Shown here: one piece after another, positions 1-7,071 of the stretch
Layout: every line of letters starts with the position of its first letter
Numbering within the stretch: position 1 is the stretch's first letter
Origin: Sanguibacter gelidistatuariae
GTDB lineage: Bacteria > Actinomycetota > Actinomycetes > Actinomycetales > Cellulomonadaceae
NCBI RefSeq assembly: GCF_900096585.1
Contig: NZ_FMYH01000006.1
Span: 243,599 to 307,598, forward strand
Direction: 5' to 3'
Length of the DNA stretch: 64,000 bases
The notes under the pieces: generated by a model
Database searches by the model: none
Told to the model about the DNA's origin: nothing
Seen by the model: only the letters and a program-made list of their open reading frames with translations
Position numbers and translations under genes: made by a program

Positions 1-514
1 CGTCTGGCACGGCGTCTGGCGTACGCGGCCACAGATAGATCGCTGCCGCGATGAGCAGCAGCGACAGCCAGATGTAGGGGTTTGCGATCGCGTACACCGC
101 GCTCCCCAGGTGCGGGATGTGCGCGCGGGCGATGCCGACTACGAGCGCGGCGTCCGGGGTCCACGGGTCGATGAAGGTGTTGTTGTCCCCCTGGATCACC
201 CAGCCGTCGACCCCGTCCCCACCGGTGATCCGGTGGATCACCCGGGCGCCGTCGACGCCGGGGGGCGTGTAGACGACGACGTCGCCCACGGCCGCTTCCC
301 CGCACCGCGACCACACGAGGTCGCCCGTGAAGTACGTGGGCTCCATCGAGTGGCCCGAGACGATCGTCAGCGTGCTGCACCCGCCGAGCGAGGTCGGCCA
401 GAAGAAGTACACCAGCCCAGCCATGAAGCCCACCAGGACCAGGCTCGCGACCGACGACCGGAGCCGGCGCGCACGGGGCGCGCCGGCTGTCGGCTGATCC
501 TGGGGGGCTGTCAC
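1..514 (-). CDS. Signal peptidase I, ER/SipW type (partial, 3' end outside window)
   Basis: Membrane serine protease that removes signal peptides outside the cytoplasm. Reading from a GTG at 514, a membrane segment (about residues 22-39) is followed by the motif GHSMEPT with the nucleophile Ser56, and then VIHRIT with His94. A histidine in place of the usual bacterial lysine is the mark of the ER/archaeal/SipW subfamily (S26B). A second hydrophobic segment lies near residues 145-165, and the frame runs off the window edge without a stop. It lies 17 bp after the gene for a SipW-type secreted protein, its probable substrate, so the two are likely cotranscribed. The GTG start is inferred because no strong ribosome binding site is visible. 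Confidence 0.85.
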   Translation of the reverse strand, partial: MTAPQDQPTAGAPRARRLRSSVASLVLVGFMAGLVYFFWPTSLGGCSTLTIVSGHSMEPTYFTGDLVWSRCGEAAVGDVVVYTPPGVDGARVIHRITGGDGVDGWVIQGDNNTFIDPWTPDAALVVGIARAHIPHLGSAVYAIANPYIWLSLLLIAAAIYLWPRTPDAVPD

Positions 515-531
515 GGGATGAGGTGCGTTTG

Positions 532-936
532 TCAGGAGTAGATGACCACTGCGACGCCCGTGATCGCCCTGGCCGAGGCGCTCGGCGTGACGGGGATCGT
601 CAGGACGCCGGCCGCGGCGATGGTCCCGGTCAGCTCGGTGCCGATCGCGACGCCGGCCGAGTCGGTCAGCGTCACCTTGTACTTCAGCCCGACGCAGGCG
701 GCGTCGACGGCCTTGAGCGCGACGCTCGTGGTCTTGTACTCGGCCGCGGAGAAGGCGTTCTCGAAGCCGACCCCGATCGGCGTCGCGGCTGGCTGGCAGC
801 CGGCGACGACGGTGGTCCCGGCGCCGAGGCTGCCGGTCCCGAGGTTGAGCTGGGCGGCGGAGGCGATGGACAGTCCCGCAACACCGACGAAGGCGAGGGC
901 GAGTGCTGCGGTCTTGCGGCGCTTCGAAGAAGCCAT
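532..936 (-). CDS. Small secreted protein with SipW-dependent-type signal peptide
   Basis: Secreted 134-residue protein. The N-terminus has a basic stretch (SKRRK), a hydrophobic core (about residues 10-28) and a short Ser/Ala/Gln-rich cleavage region, as in SipW-dependent (camelysin/TasA-like) exported proteins. The mature part is Ala/Thr/Val-rich, looks beta-rich, and has two cysteines (in AGCQP and DAACVG) that could form a disulfide. The ATG at 936 has GGAGAG 5 nt upstream. The gene precedes the signal peptidase on the same strand. The function is unknown; it could be a surface filament or matrix subunit. An 18-bp palindrome and a TAGTTT hexamer lie upstream, so it is probably regulated. 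Confidence 0.75.
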   Translation of the reverse strand: MASSKRRKTAALALAFVGVAGLSIASAAQLNLGTGSLGAGTTVVAGCQPAATPIGVGFENAFSAAEYKTTSVALKAVDAACVGLKYKVTLTDSAGVAIGTELTGTIAAAGVLTIPVTPSASARAITGVAVVIYS

Positions 937-980
937 GATGTCTCTCCACGTTTTGAGGCGCTCATCGTGAACGCAGACAC

Positions 981-1034
981 AAACTACGGTCGCGCCCGTC
1001 TCCGTGGCAGTGCCGCCTGGGTCCTAGTACCCAG
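981..1034 (-). promoter_or_regulatory. Promoter with 18-bp palindromic operator of the SipW-type gene
   Basis: CTGGGTCCTAGTACCCAG at 1017-1034 is a palindrome with one mismatched pair. On the minus strand it is followed by a TAGTTT hexamer (986-981) that can serve as -10, placing the palindrome's centre about 50 bp before the expected transcription start. This is a common position for a LuxR/NarL-type activator site. The neighbouring response regulator is the obvious candidate binder; that link is inferred. Confidence 0.5.
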
Positions 1035-1088
1035 AGTGGAGGCCTCCGACCAGGGATTTCACCCGTGCCGACGGCAGTTCATCACGAT

Positions 1089-2324
1089 TCATCCTCCGAT
1101 CGGCAGGGGCCTCGGTGACGCGACGACACCGCCGACACCTCCGAGCGGGAGCGCCGCACGCAGGCGCACACTGCCGTCCGCACCCGCCAACCCCACCGCC
1201 CCCGCCGCTCCGCCCTTGTCCAAGCTCCCAGTTGGCACGACGTCGACCCTGCCACCGGCCAGTGCAAAACGCTCGCCCAGCCGTCGAAGGCCGGTGCCGG
1301 TCTCGACCGCAGCCGGGTCGATCGCCGACCCGTCGTTGGCCACCTCGATTCTCAGTGCTCGCCCGACGAGGTCGACCGTCACGGCGAAGGCGGTCGCGTG
1401 CCCGTGCCGCAGACCGTTGGTCACCGCCTCCTCGACGAACCGCACCGCCAGCAGGCGGGTGGCCTGGGACATCAGCGAGCCGGCCGGATCGTCAACCGTG
1501 CGGACCTCGTCGCTCACGTCGAAGCTGGTCGCGATGCCTGGTGGCAGCCGTCGGAGCAAGATCCGGATCGCGGGCACCATGCCCACCTCGATGCCCTCGG
1601 GGTAGAGCATCCGGCTCATCTCGCGGACGTCGTGCTCACGGATCAGGTCGATCTCATCGCGCAGCTCGCGCATGCTCTCGACGATCTCGGGGGCGACGGC
1701 GTGGTCCTGCGCCTGCCTGATCATGATCTCGAGCCGGATGGACTGCACCACAAGGCGTTGCTGGAGGCTGCCGTGCAGGCCCTCGGCGATGCTGCGACGG
1801 ACGCGCACCTCCTCCGTCTCCAAGGTCCGTAGGGCCAGCTCACGCTGGGTCGCCCGCTCTCCCGACAGTCGCTCTTCCACGCGCAAGGCGCGTTGGCTGC
1901 GCACGTAGAAGTAACCCAGGAGGGCCGCACAGACGCAGATGGTCATTCCACCGAGTCCCTCCGCGAGCCACAGCGCCCTCAGGTCGCCCGTCCAGGCTCC
2001 CGCGAGCAGGAGCACGCACCCCCGCGCGACGGAGGCGAGCACAGCTGCCGGGAGGATCGAGCGCAGCGCGCCCCAGACCCTCGACGCCCGGTGCGCGCCG
2101 CACACGAGGGCGAGGGTCGGCATGAGGACCACCATGACGACGTTGCCGGGCACGCGGATCCACAGCGCCTCGGTCACGGTCCTACCCAAGATCCTCGTGA
2201 CGATCGCGCCGTGCACAACACCCATCAGCACGATCACGATCAGGACCAGCGCGGTCCCCACCGCCATGGCGCGCCGGTCTCGCCTCCGGTCGTTGTCCAC
2301 CGTGCGCGCTACCTCAGCGTCCAT
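1089..2324 (-). CDS. Sensor histidine kinase, NarL-partner type (HisKA_3)
   Basis: Membrane sensor kinase of 411 residues that should phosphorylate the divergently encoded response regulator. About four membrane segments occupy residues 20-141, followed by a short coiled linker and the dimerisation box, where EGLHGSLQQ holds the phospho-acceptor His184. The residue after the histidine is Gly rather than the usual Asp. The ATPase domain has an N-box (EEAVTNGLRHG) and a glycine-rich lid (GTGLRRLGERF). No large extracellular domain is present, so the signal may be sensed in the membrane. The ATG at 2324 keeps the gene clear of the divergent regulator, which begins 39 bp away; longer starts would overlap it. 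Confidence 0.88.
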   Translation of the reverse strand: MDAEVARTVDNDRRRDRRAMAVGTALVLIVIVLMGVVHGAIVTRILGRTVTEALWIRVPGNVVMVVLMPTLALVCGAHRASRVWGALRSILPAAVLASVARGCVLLLAGAWTGDLRALWLAEGLGGMTICVCAALLGYFYVRSQRALRVEERLSGERATQRELALRTLETEEVRVRRSIAEGLHGSLQQRLVVQSIRLEIMIRQAQDHAVAPEIVESMRELRDEIDLIREHDVREMSRMLYPEGIEVGMVPAIRILLRRLPPGIATSFDVSDEVRTVDDPAGSLMSQATRLLAVRFVEEAVTNGLRHGHATAFAVTVDLVGRALRIEVANDGSAIDPAAVETGTGLRRLGERFALAGGRVDVVPTGSLDKGGAAGAVGLAGADGSVRLRAALPLGGVGGVVASPRPLPIGG

Positions 2325-2351
2325 CCGCCCATTATCACTGGTCAGGCACGT

Positions 2352-2363
2352 CATACTGACACG
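2352..2363 (+). promoter_or_regulatory. Probable leaderless -10 element of the response regulator
   Basis: CATACT at 2352-2357 lies 6 nt before the ATG at 2364. No ribosome binding site is visible, which suggests a leaderless transcript. The hexamer departs from TANNNT at its first base. Confidence 0.4.
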
Positions 2364-3029
2364 ATGAGAGCTTCCGAGAGGCCTATCCGGGTCGCGGTGG
2401 TCGAGGACCACACCCTGTTCCGGAGCATGCTCGACCACATCGTCACCACGACCGACGGTCTGGAGCTGGCCGCCTCGTGCGCGACCGTGACGCAGGCGCG
2501 CACCCTGATCACCCCTGGCTCAGCCGACGTCGCGCTGCTCGACGTCGACCTGCCCGACGGAAACGGCATCGCCCTCGGCGTGCTGCTCTGCCGCACCGAC
2601 CCGAACATCAAGGTGGTCCTGCTCAGCGCGCAGGACGCGATCGGTCTCATGCTCGACCTGCCCAAAGACGTCGCCGGGACCTGGAGCTACCTGTCGAAGA
2701 CGTCGACCAACGACTCCGGCGCGCTGGTCCGCGCGATCAAGGTGGCGGCAGATGGTGGCAGCACGCTCGACCCGGCGCTGCTTCGGCGCATGCGCCCACG
2801 GGTGGGGACGAAGGTGGCCGAGCTGACCAACCGCCAGTACTCGGTCCTGCGGCTGCTCGCCTCCGGCCTGTCCAATGCCGGGATCGCCCGCGAGCTCGTG
2901 ATCACGGAGAAGTCCGTCCAGAACCACGTCTACGCCGTCTACGCCACGCTCGGGATCGACGCAAGCCCCGAGTGCAACCCCCGCGTCATGGCCGCCCTCA
3001 AGCTGATCGAGGAGACCGGGTCGGACTAG
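2364..3029 (+). CDS. Two-component response regulator, NarL/LuxR family
   Basis: DNA-binding regulator of 221 residues. The receiver domain has the acidic pair in VVEDH, phospho-acceptor Asp60 (LLDVDLPDG), the switch serine in LLSAQ and the lysine in YLSKTS. A LuxR-type helix-turn-helix follows (about residues 150-205), recognisable by LTNRQYSVLRLLASGLSN and TEKSVQNHV. It is divergent from its probable kinase, sharing a 39-bp intergenic region. The palindrome at 1017-1034 next to the SipW-type gene is a plausible target. The specific signal is unknown. Confidence 0.9.
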   Translation: MRASERPIRVAVVEDHTLFRSMLDHIVTTTDGLELAASCATVTQARTLITPGSADVALLDVDLPDGNGIALGVLLCRTDPNIKVVLLSAQDAIGLMLDLPKDVAGTWSYLSKTSTNDSGALVRAIKVAADGGSTLDPALLRRMRPRVGTKVAELTNRQYSVLRLLASGLSNAGIARELVITEKSVQNHVYAVYATLGIDASPECNPRVMAALKLIEETGSD

Positions 3030-3031
3030 CC

Positions 3032-3047
3032 GCCGCCTGCTGGCGGC
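3032..3047. terminator. Short hairpin between convergent genes
   Basis: GCCGCC-TGCT-GGCGGC forms a 6-bp stem just after the response regulator stop and before the convergent lipoprotein gene. It has no T-run, so its strength as a terminator is uncertain. Confidence 0.35.
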
Positions 3048-3074
3048 AGCCGCGCTGCTCGCCCTGCCCTGCCT

Positions 3075-3668
3075 TCAGTCCAGAGCTCGGGACAGATCGT
3101 CCACGGAGAGCTGCGCGATTGGTGCGTGATCTGGGTTCACCGCCGTGAACGTGCCGGCGCCGCTCGGCTCGTACAGCCCGGCGCTGCCGCCGAGGATGTT
3201 GAGGCGATCTCCGGTCTGGCCGAGGAACAGCAGGTAGTCGGATCCAGAGACGACCAACGGGACCGCGTCGTCGACATACAAGGTCGAGTCGACGCGCCCA
3301 CCGGTCTGGTTGAAGGTGACGATGTCGCCCGGGGTCGCGTCTCCGTGGTGGACCACCGTGACCTCGAAGCGCACCTCGGTCGCCGGAACTCCGTTGTCCG
3401 AGGACAGTGCCTGCTTGATCTCGTCATCGCTCAGGCCGAGCAACGGGTTCTCCTCGGGGGTGTCACCCTCCGGAGGTTGGGGCAGAAGCAGGGTCGAGGC
3501 GGTCGAGACGACCCTGCCTTCGACCACGAGGGCGGCTTCGCCGTAGAGACCGGCGAGGTCGTAGGGCGGGTAGTCGGCGATCATGTGGACCACCTCCGGT
3601 TCCTGGGGCGAACAGGCACCCAAGCCGGCAAGGACCGCGATCACGACGATCACGAGGTGGCGCTTCAT
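3075..3668 (-). CDS. Predicted lipoprotein
   Basis: Exported 197-residue protein anchored by a lipid. The N-terminus has basic residues, a hydrophobic core and the lipobox LGAC with Cys19. The mature part contains an acidic Pro/Glu linker (about residues 65-85) and then a segment with alternating hydrophobic residues and motifs such as DIVTFNQTGG and YLLFLGQ, which suggests a small beta-sandwich. I recognise no family with confidence. Its ATG overlaps the stop of the upstream membrane-protein gene (ATGA), so the two are translationally coupled and probably act together at the cell surface. Confidence 0.75.
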   Translation of the reverse strand: MKRHLVIVVIAVLAGLGACSPQEPEVVHMIADYPPYDLAGLYGEAALVVEGRVVSTASTLLLPQPPEGDTPEENPLLGLSDDEIKQALSSDNGVPATEVRFEVTVVHHGDATPGDIVTFNQTGGRVDSTLYVDDAVPLVVSGSDYLLFLGQTGDRLNILGGSAGLYEPSGAGTFTAVNPDHAPIAQLSVDDLSRALD

Positions 3669-3970
3669 CAGGTCTCGACCGTCCGGTCAGGCACCGCCGA
3701 CGACGCAGCGTTCCGGCGCCCGACGGCGTAGCCCACCACGGCGCTGAGGACGAGGGCGCCAAGCCCAACCAGGGCGAGGGCAAGACGGCGGCGGGTGTCC
3801 AGCAGGACGACGCCGTCGGGGAACGTCGTGTCCGACATCGGCGCGTAGGCGAACCATCCAAAGCTCGTGGTCCCGGAGTTGGAGTTGGCGAACCACACCG
3901 CGCCTACTGTGACAAAGACGATCCCAAGAACGACAAGGGCGACGAGAGGACGAAAGCGGGGCAGATGCAT
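3668..3970 (-). CDS. Small membrane protein with two predicted membrane segments
   Basis: A 100-residue protein with hydrophobic segments at about residues 8-26 and 64-84, separated by a Ser/Thr/Phe-rich loop (SFGWFAYAPMSD), and a basic tail. Similar short two-segment proteins are common in actinobacteria, but I recognise no function. The ATG at 3970 was chosen because the frame upstream has no membrane-protein character and runs into the methylase gene. It overlaps the downstream lipoprotein gene by ATGA. Confidence 0.65.
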   Translation of the reverse strand: MHLPRFRPLVALVVLGIVFVTVGAVWFANSNSGTTSFGWFAYAPMSDTTFPDGVVLLDTRRRLALALVGLGALVLSAVVGYAVGRRNAASSAVPDRTVET

Positions 3971-4016
3971 GGCCCGATCTTGCCACGGCGCGCCGGACAG
4001 AGATAGAGCTGCTCGC

Positions 4017-4835
4017 TCAGCGCGTCGCGTAGAACACCACAGCGGCCGTCGCCGCGACGTTGAGGGAGTCCACTCCCCCGGCCATCGGGATCCGCACCAC
4101 ATAGTCCGACGCCGCCAGCGTCGCCGGCTGCAGCCCGTGCCCCTCAGTCCCCAGGATGAACGCCGTCTTCTCGTGCTTCATCTCGATGAACTTATCCAAC
4201 GTCACCGAGTCGTCCGAGAGCGCCAACGACGCCACCGTGAACCCCGCCGCCTGCAGCTCAGCGATCCCCGCCGGCCAGCTCTCGATCCGCGTCCACGGCA
4301 CCTGGAACACCGTCCCCATGCTCACCCGGACCGAGCGCCGGTAGAGCGGGTCCGAGCAGCGCGGGGTGACCAGCACGGCGTCGACCCCCAACGCGGCGGC
4401 GCTGCGGAACGCAGCACCGACGTTCGTGTGGTCCACCACGTCCTCGAGGATGGCCACGCGTCGGGCGCCCTCGCCGCCCCGGGCTCCAGCCAGCAGCTCC
4501 TCGACCGAGACGAGGGGCGGGCGGTGCATGGCTGCGAGCGCGCCGCGGTGCAGGTGGAAGCCGGTGATCGCCTCGAGCATGGCGGGTTCGCCGACGAAGA
4601 CGGGGACGTCGGGCCAGTCGGCGATGACGTCGGCCATGGAGTCAAGCCACTTCTGTGCCATGAAGAAGGACCGCGGCCGGTGCCCGGCCGCGAGCGCCCG
4701 GCGGATGACCGTCGAGCTCTCTGCGATGAACAGCCCCTTCTCAGGCTCGCTCTTGGAGCGCAGGACGATGTCCGTGAGGTTGATGTAGTCGGCAAGACGG
4801 TCGTCGGCGGCGTCGGTGATCGCGATGAGAGGCAC
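4017..4835 (-). CDS. RNA 2'-O-methyltransferase, SpoU/TrmH family
   Basis: SAM-dependent RNA ribose methylase of 272 residues. The N-terminal part (about residues 1-100) is the substrate-binding domain typical of TrmH/RlmB-like enzymes. The SPOUT domain shows all three knotted motifs: HTNVGAAFRSAAALG, the loop LGTEGHGL, and IPMAGGVDSLNVAATAAVV. The exact RNA target (23S rRNA or tRNA) cannot be read from the sequence. The GTG at 4835 has GGGGAG 9 nt upstream; an ATG at 4874 would add a Gly-rich stretch that looks non-coding. A long perfect hairpin lies upstream at 4929-4986. Confidence 0.9.
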   Translation of the reverse strand: MPLIAITDAADDRLADYINLTDIVLRSKSEPEKGLFIAESSTVIRRALAAGHRPRSFFMAQKWLDSMADVIADWPDVPVFVGEPAMLEAITGFHLHRGALAAMHRPPLVSVEELLAGARGGEGARRVAILEDVVDHTNVGAAFRSAAALGVDAVLVTPRCSDPLYRRSVRVSMGTVFQVPWTRIESWPAGIAELQAAGFTVASLALSDDSVTLDKFIEMKHEKTAFILGTEGHGLQPATLAASDYVVRIPMAGGVDSLNVAATAAVVFYATR

Positions 4836-4928
4836 CCGACCATTCTCCCCGCCACCACCGGACCCCACGACCACGTCTCCGCTGACCCAAGTCCGCCCCA
4901 GCCGCCACGCAACCGCTCAGTCATCTCG

Positions 4929-4986
4929 TGAGTGCCCGATTTCCGCCCTGTTTTCGGCGGCGAACAGGGCGGAAATCGGGCACTCA
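4929..4986. repeat. Long perfect inverted repeat (24-bp arms)
   Basis: Arms at 4929-4952 and 4963-4986 are exact reverse complements around a 10-nt loop (TTCGGCGGCG), starting with TGAGTGCCCG and ending with CGGGCACTCA. It sits between the stop of the downstream exporter gene (5059) and the start of the methylase, both on the minus strand, so it could terminate exporter transcription. No T-run follows. A second hairpin with the same TGAGTGC-type outer ends lies at 33179-33240. Confidence 0.85.
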
Positions 4987-5058
4987 TCGGGGGCGCCGGG
5001 GGTCGACGGGCCGGAGGTGAGTACCAGGGGCGGGGGCCTGGGCCGGGAGAGATCGACC

Positions 5059-7071
5059 CTAGTCGACCTCGGCCACCGCGAACTGGCTCTGGTAGAGCCG
5101 GGCGTACGCCCCGCCCGCGGCCAGCAGGGAGTCGTGGTCGCCCTGCTCGACGATGTCGCCGTGCTCCATCACGAGGATGACGTCGGCGTCGCGGATCGTG
5201 GAGAGCCGGTGGGCGATGACAAAGCTCGTGCGGCCCTCGCGCAACGCGTTCATCGCCTTCTGCACGAGCACCTCGGTGCGGGTGTCGACCGAGGAGGTCG
5301 CCTCGTCCAGGATGAGGATCGCCGGGTCGGCCAGGAAGGCGCGGGCGATCGTCAGCAGCTGCTTCTCCCCCGCGCTCACACTGCCGCCCTCGTCGTCGAG
5401 CACCGTCTCGTAGCCGTCCGGCAGCGTCCGCACGAAGGGGTCGACGTGCGTAGCCACGGCCGCCTCGAGCAGGCGCTCGGTGGGCACGTCGCCGGTCGCC
5501 CCGTACCGGATGTTGTCCGCGATCGTCCCGTTGAACAGCCACGTGTCCTGGAGCACCATGCCGATGTTGGAGCGCAGCTCGTCCCTCGTCATGGTGGCGA
5601 TGTCGACGCCGTCGAGCGTGATCCGCCCGGAGTTCACCTCGTAGAACCGCATGATGAGGTTGACCAGGGTGGTCTTCCCGGCTCCGGTCGGTCCCACGAT
5701 CGCAACCGTCTGCCCGGGCTCGGCCACGAGGGACAGCGAAGAGATGAGCGGGACGTCGGGGCTGTAGCTGAACGCCACGTCCTCGAAGGCGACCCGTCCC
5801 TGGACGTCGGGCACGTGCTGGGGATTGGCCGGGTCGGGAGTCTGCTCGTCTGCGTCGAGCAGCTCGAAGACCCGCTCGACCGAGGCGACCCCGGACTGCA
5901 GCAGGTTCATCATCGAGGCGACCTGCGTGATCGGCTGGGTGAACTGGCGCGAGTACTGGATGAACGCCTGCACATCGCCGAGCGTCATCGTCCCCGACGC
6001 CACCCGCAGCCCGCCGACGACCGCGACGATGACGTAGTTGAGGTTCGCGATGAAGCCCATGGCGGGCTGGATGATCCCGGAGATGAACTGCGCCTTGAAG
6101 CTCGCCTCGTAGAGTGCGACGTTCTCCTCGTCGAAGGTCTCGATCGCGCTGTCCTGGTGGCCGAACACCTTGACCAGTGCGTGCCCGGAGTACATCTCCT
6201 CGACGTGCGCGTTGATCGTCCCGGTCGCGGCCCACTGCTTGATGAACTGCGGCTGGGAGCGCTTGGCGATGAGCGCCGTGACCAGGACCGACAGGGGCAC
6301 GGTCACGAGCGCCACGACGGCGAGCAGCGGGGAGATCCAGAACATCATCCCAAGCACACCGATGATCGTCAGGATCGAGGTGACGAGCTGGGACAGGGTC
6401 TGCTGGAGCGTCTGGGCGACGTTGTCGATGTCGTTGGTGACCCGGGAGAGCACCTCACCGCGCTGTTCGCGGTCGAAGTAGCTCAGCGGCAGCCGGTTGA
6501 TCTTCGCCTCGACCTCGTCCCGCAGGTTGAGCACCGTGTTCTGCACGACGGTCGCTGTGAACCGGCCCTGCAGCCAGCCGAAGAGGAACGAGCCGACATA
6601 CACGGCGACCACGACGAGGAGCACGTTGCGCAGGGCCGTGGTGTCGAGTCCCTGGCCCGGGGTGAGCGTCATCCCGGACAGCAGGTCGGCGAGCTTGTCC
6701 TGCCCCGTCGCCCGCAGCCCGGCGATGACCTCGTCCTGAGTCTGGCCGGCCGGCAGCCCTGCGCTCATCACGCCCTCGAAGATGAGGTTGGTCGCGTTGC
6801 CCAACAGCTTCGGGCCCAAGACCGCGAGCGTCACCGACACGACGGCAAGTGCCGTGACGACGACGACGCGCACCCGCTCGGGTCGCAGGTACCCGGCGAA
6901 CCGGCGCAGCGACCCACCAAAGTTCATGGCCTTCTCGGTGGGCATGCCCATCCCGCCCATCGGACCGCGACCTCCGGGACCGCCGGGGCCCTTGGCCCCG
7001 CGGGCCGACCGGACCACCGCGCCGTCGTCGGGCTTCTCGGAGGGTCCCTGGGTCGTGCGGTCGGCGCTCAT
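5059..7071 (-). CDS. ABC exporter half-transporter, catalytically canonical subunit
   Basis: Fused membrane plus ATPase subunit (670 residues) of a type IV (B-family) exporter. A Gly/Pro/Arg-rich cytoplasmic leader (about residues 15-45) precedes six membrane segments (about 65-360). The ATPase domain has Walker A GPTGAGKTT, a signature with a variant VSAGEKQ, Walker B ILILDEATSS with the catalytic glutamate, and the switch histidine in IAHRLSTIRD. Its ATG overlaps the stop of the partner gene (ATGA), so the two subunits are made together and should form a heterodimer of the LmrCD/TM287-288 type. Substrates of such pairs are usually drugs, lipids or peptides; none is indicated here. Confidence 0.92.
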   Translation of the reverse strand: MSADRTTQGPSEKPDDGAVVRSARGAKGPGGPGGRGPMGGMGMPTEKAMNFGGSLRRFAGYLRPERVRVVVVTALAVVSVTLAVLGPKLLGNATNLIFEGVMSAGLPAGQTQDEVIAGLRATGQDKLADLLSGMTLTPGQGLDTTALRNVLLVVVAVYVGSFLFGWLQGRFTATVVQNTVLNLRDEVEAKINRLPLSYFDREQRGEVLSRVTNDIDNVAQTLQQTLSQLVTSILTIIGVLGMMFWISPLLAVVALVTVPLSVLVTALIAKRSQPQFIKQWAATGTINAHVEEMYSGHALVKVFGHQDSAIETFDEENVALYEASFKAQFISGIIQPAMGFIANLNYVIVAVVGGLRVASGTMTLGDVQAFIQYSRQFTQPITQVASMMNLLQSGVASVERVFELLDADEQTPDPANPQHVPDVQGRVAFEDVAFSYSPDVPLISSLSLVAEPGQTVAIVGPTGAGKTTLVNLIMRFYEVNSGRITLDGVDIATMTRDELRSNIGMVLQDTWLFNGTIADNIRYGATGDVPTERLLEAAVATHVDPFVRTLPDGYETVLDDEGGSVSAGEKQLLTIARAFLADPAILILDEATSSVDTRTEVLVQKAMNALREGRTSFVIAHRLSTIRDADVILVMEHGDIVEQGDHDSLLAAGGAYARLYQSQFAVAEVD

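Noticed and set aside
1089..2438. Longer histidine kinase start at 2438
   Set aside because: It would run across the 39-bp divergent promoter into the response regulator, and the added residues do not resemble a kinase N-terminus.
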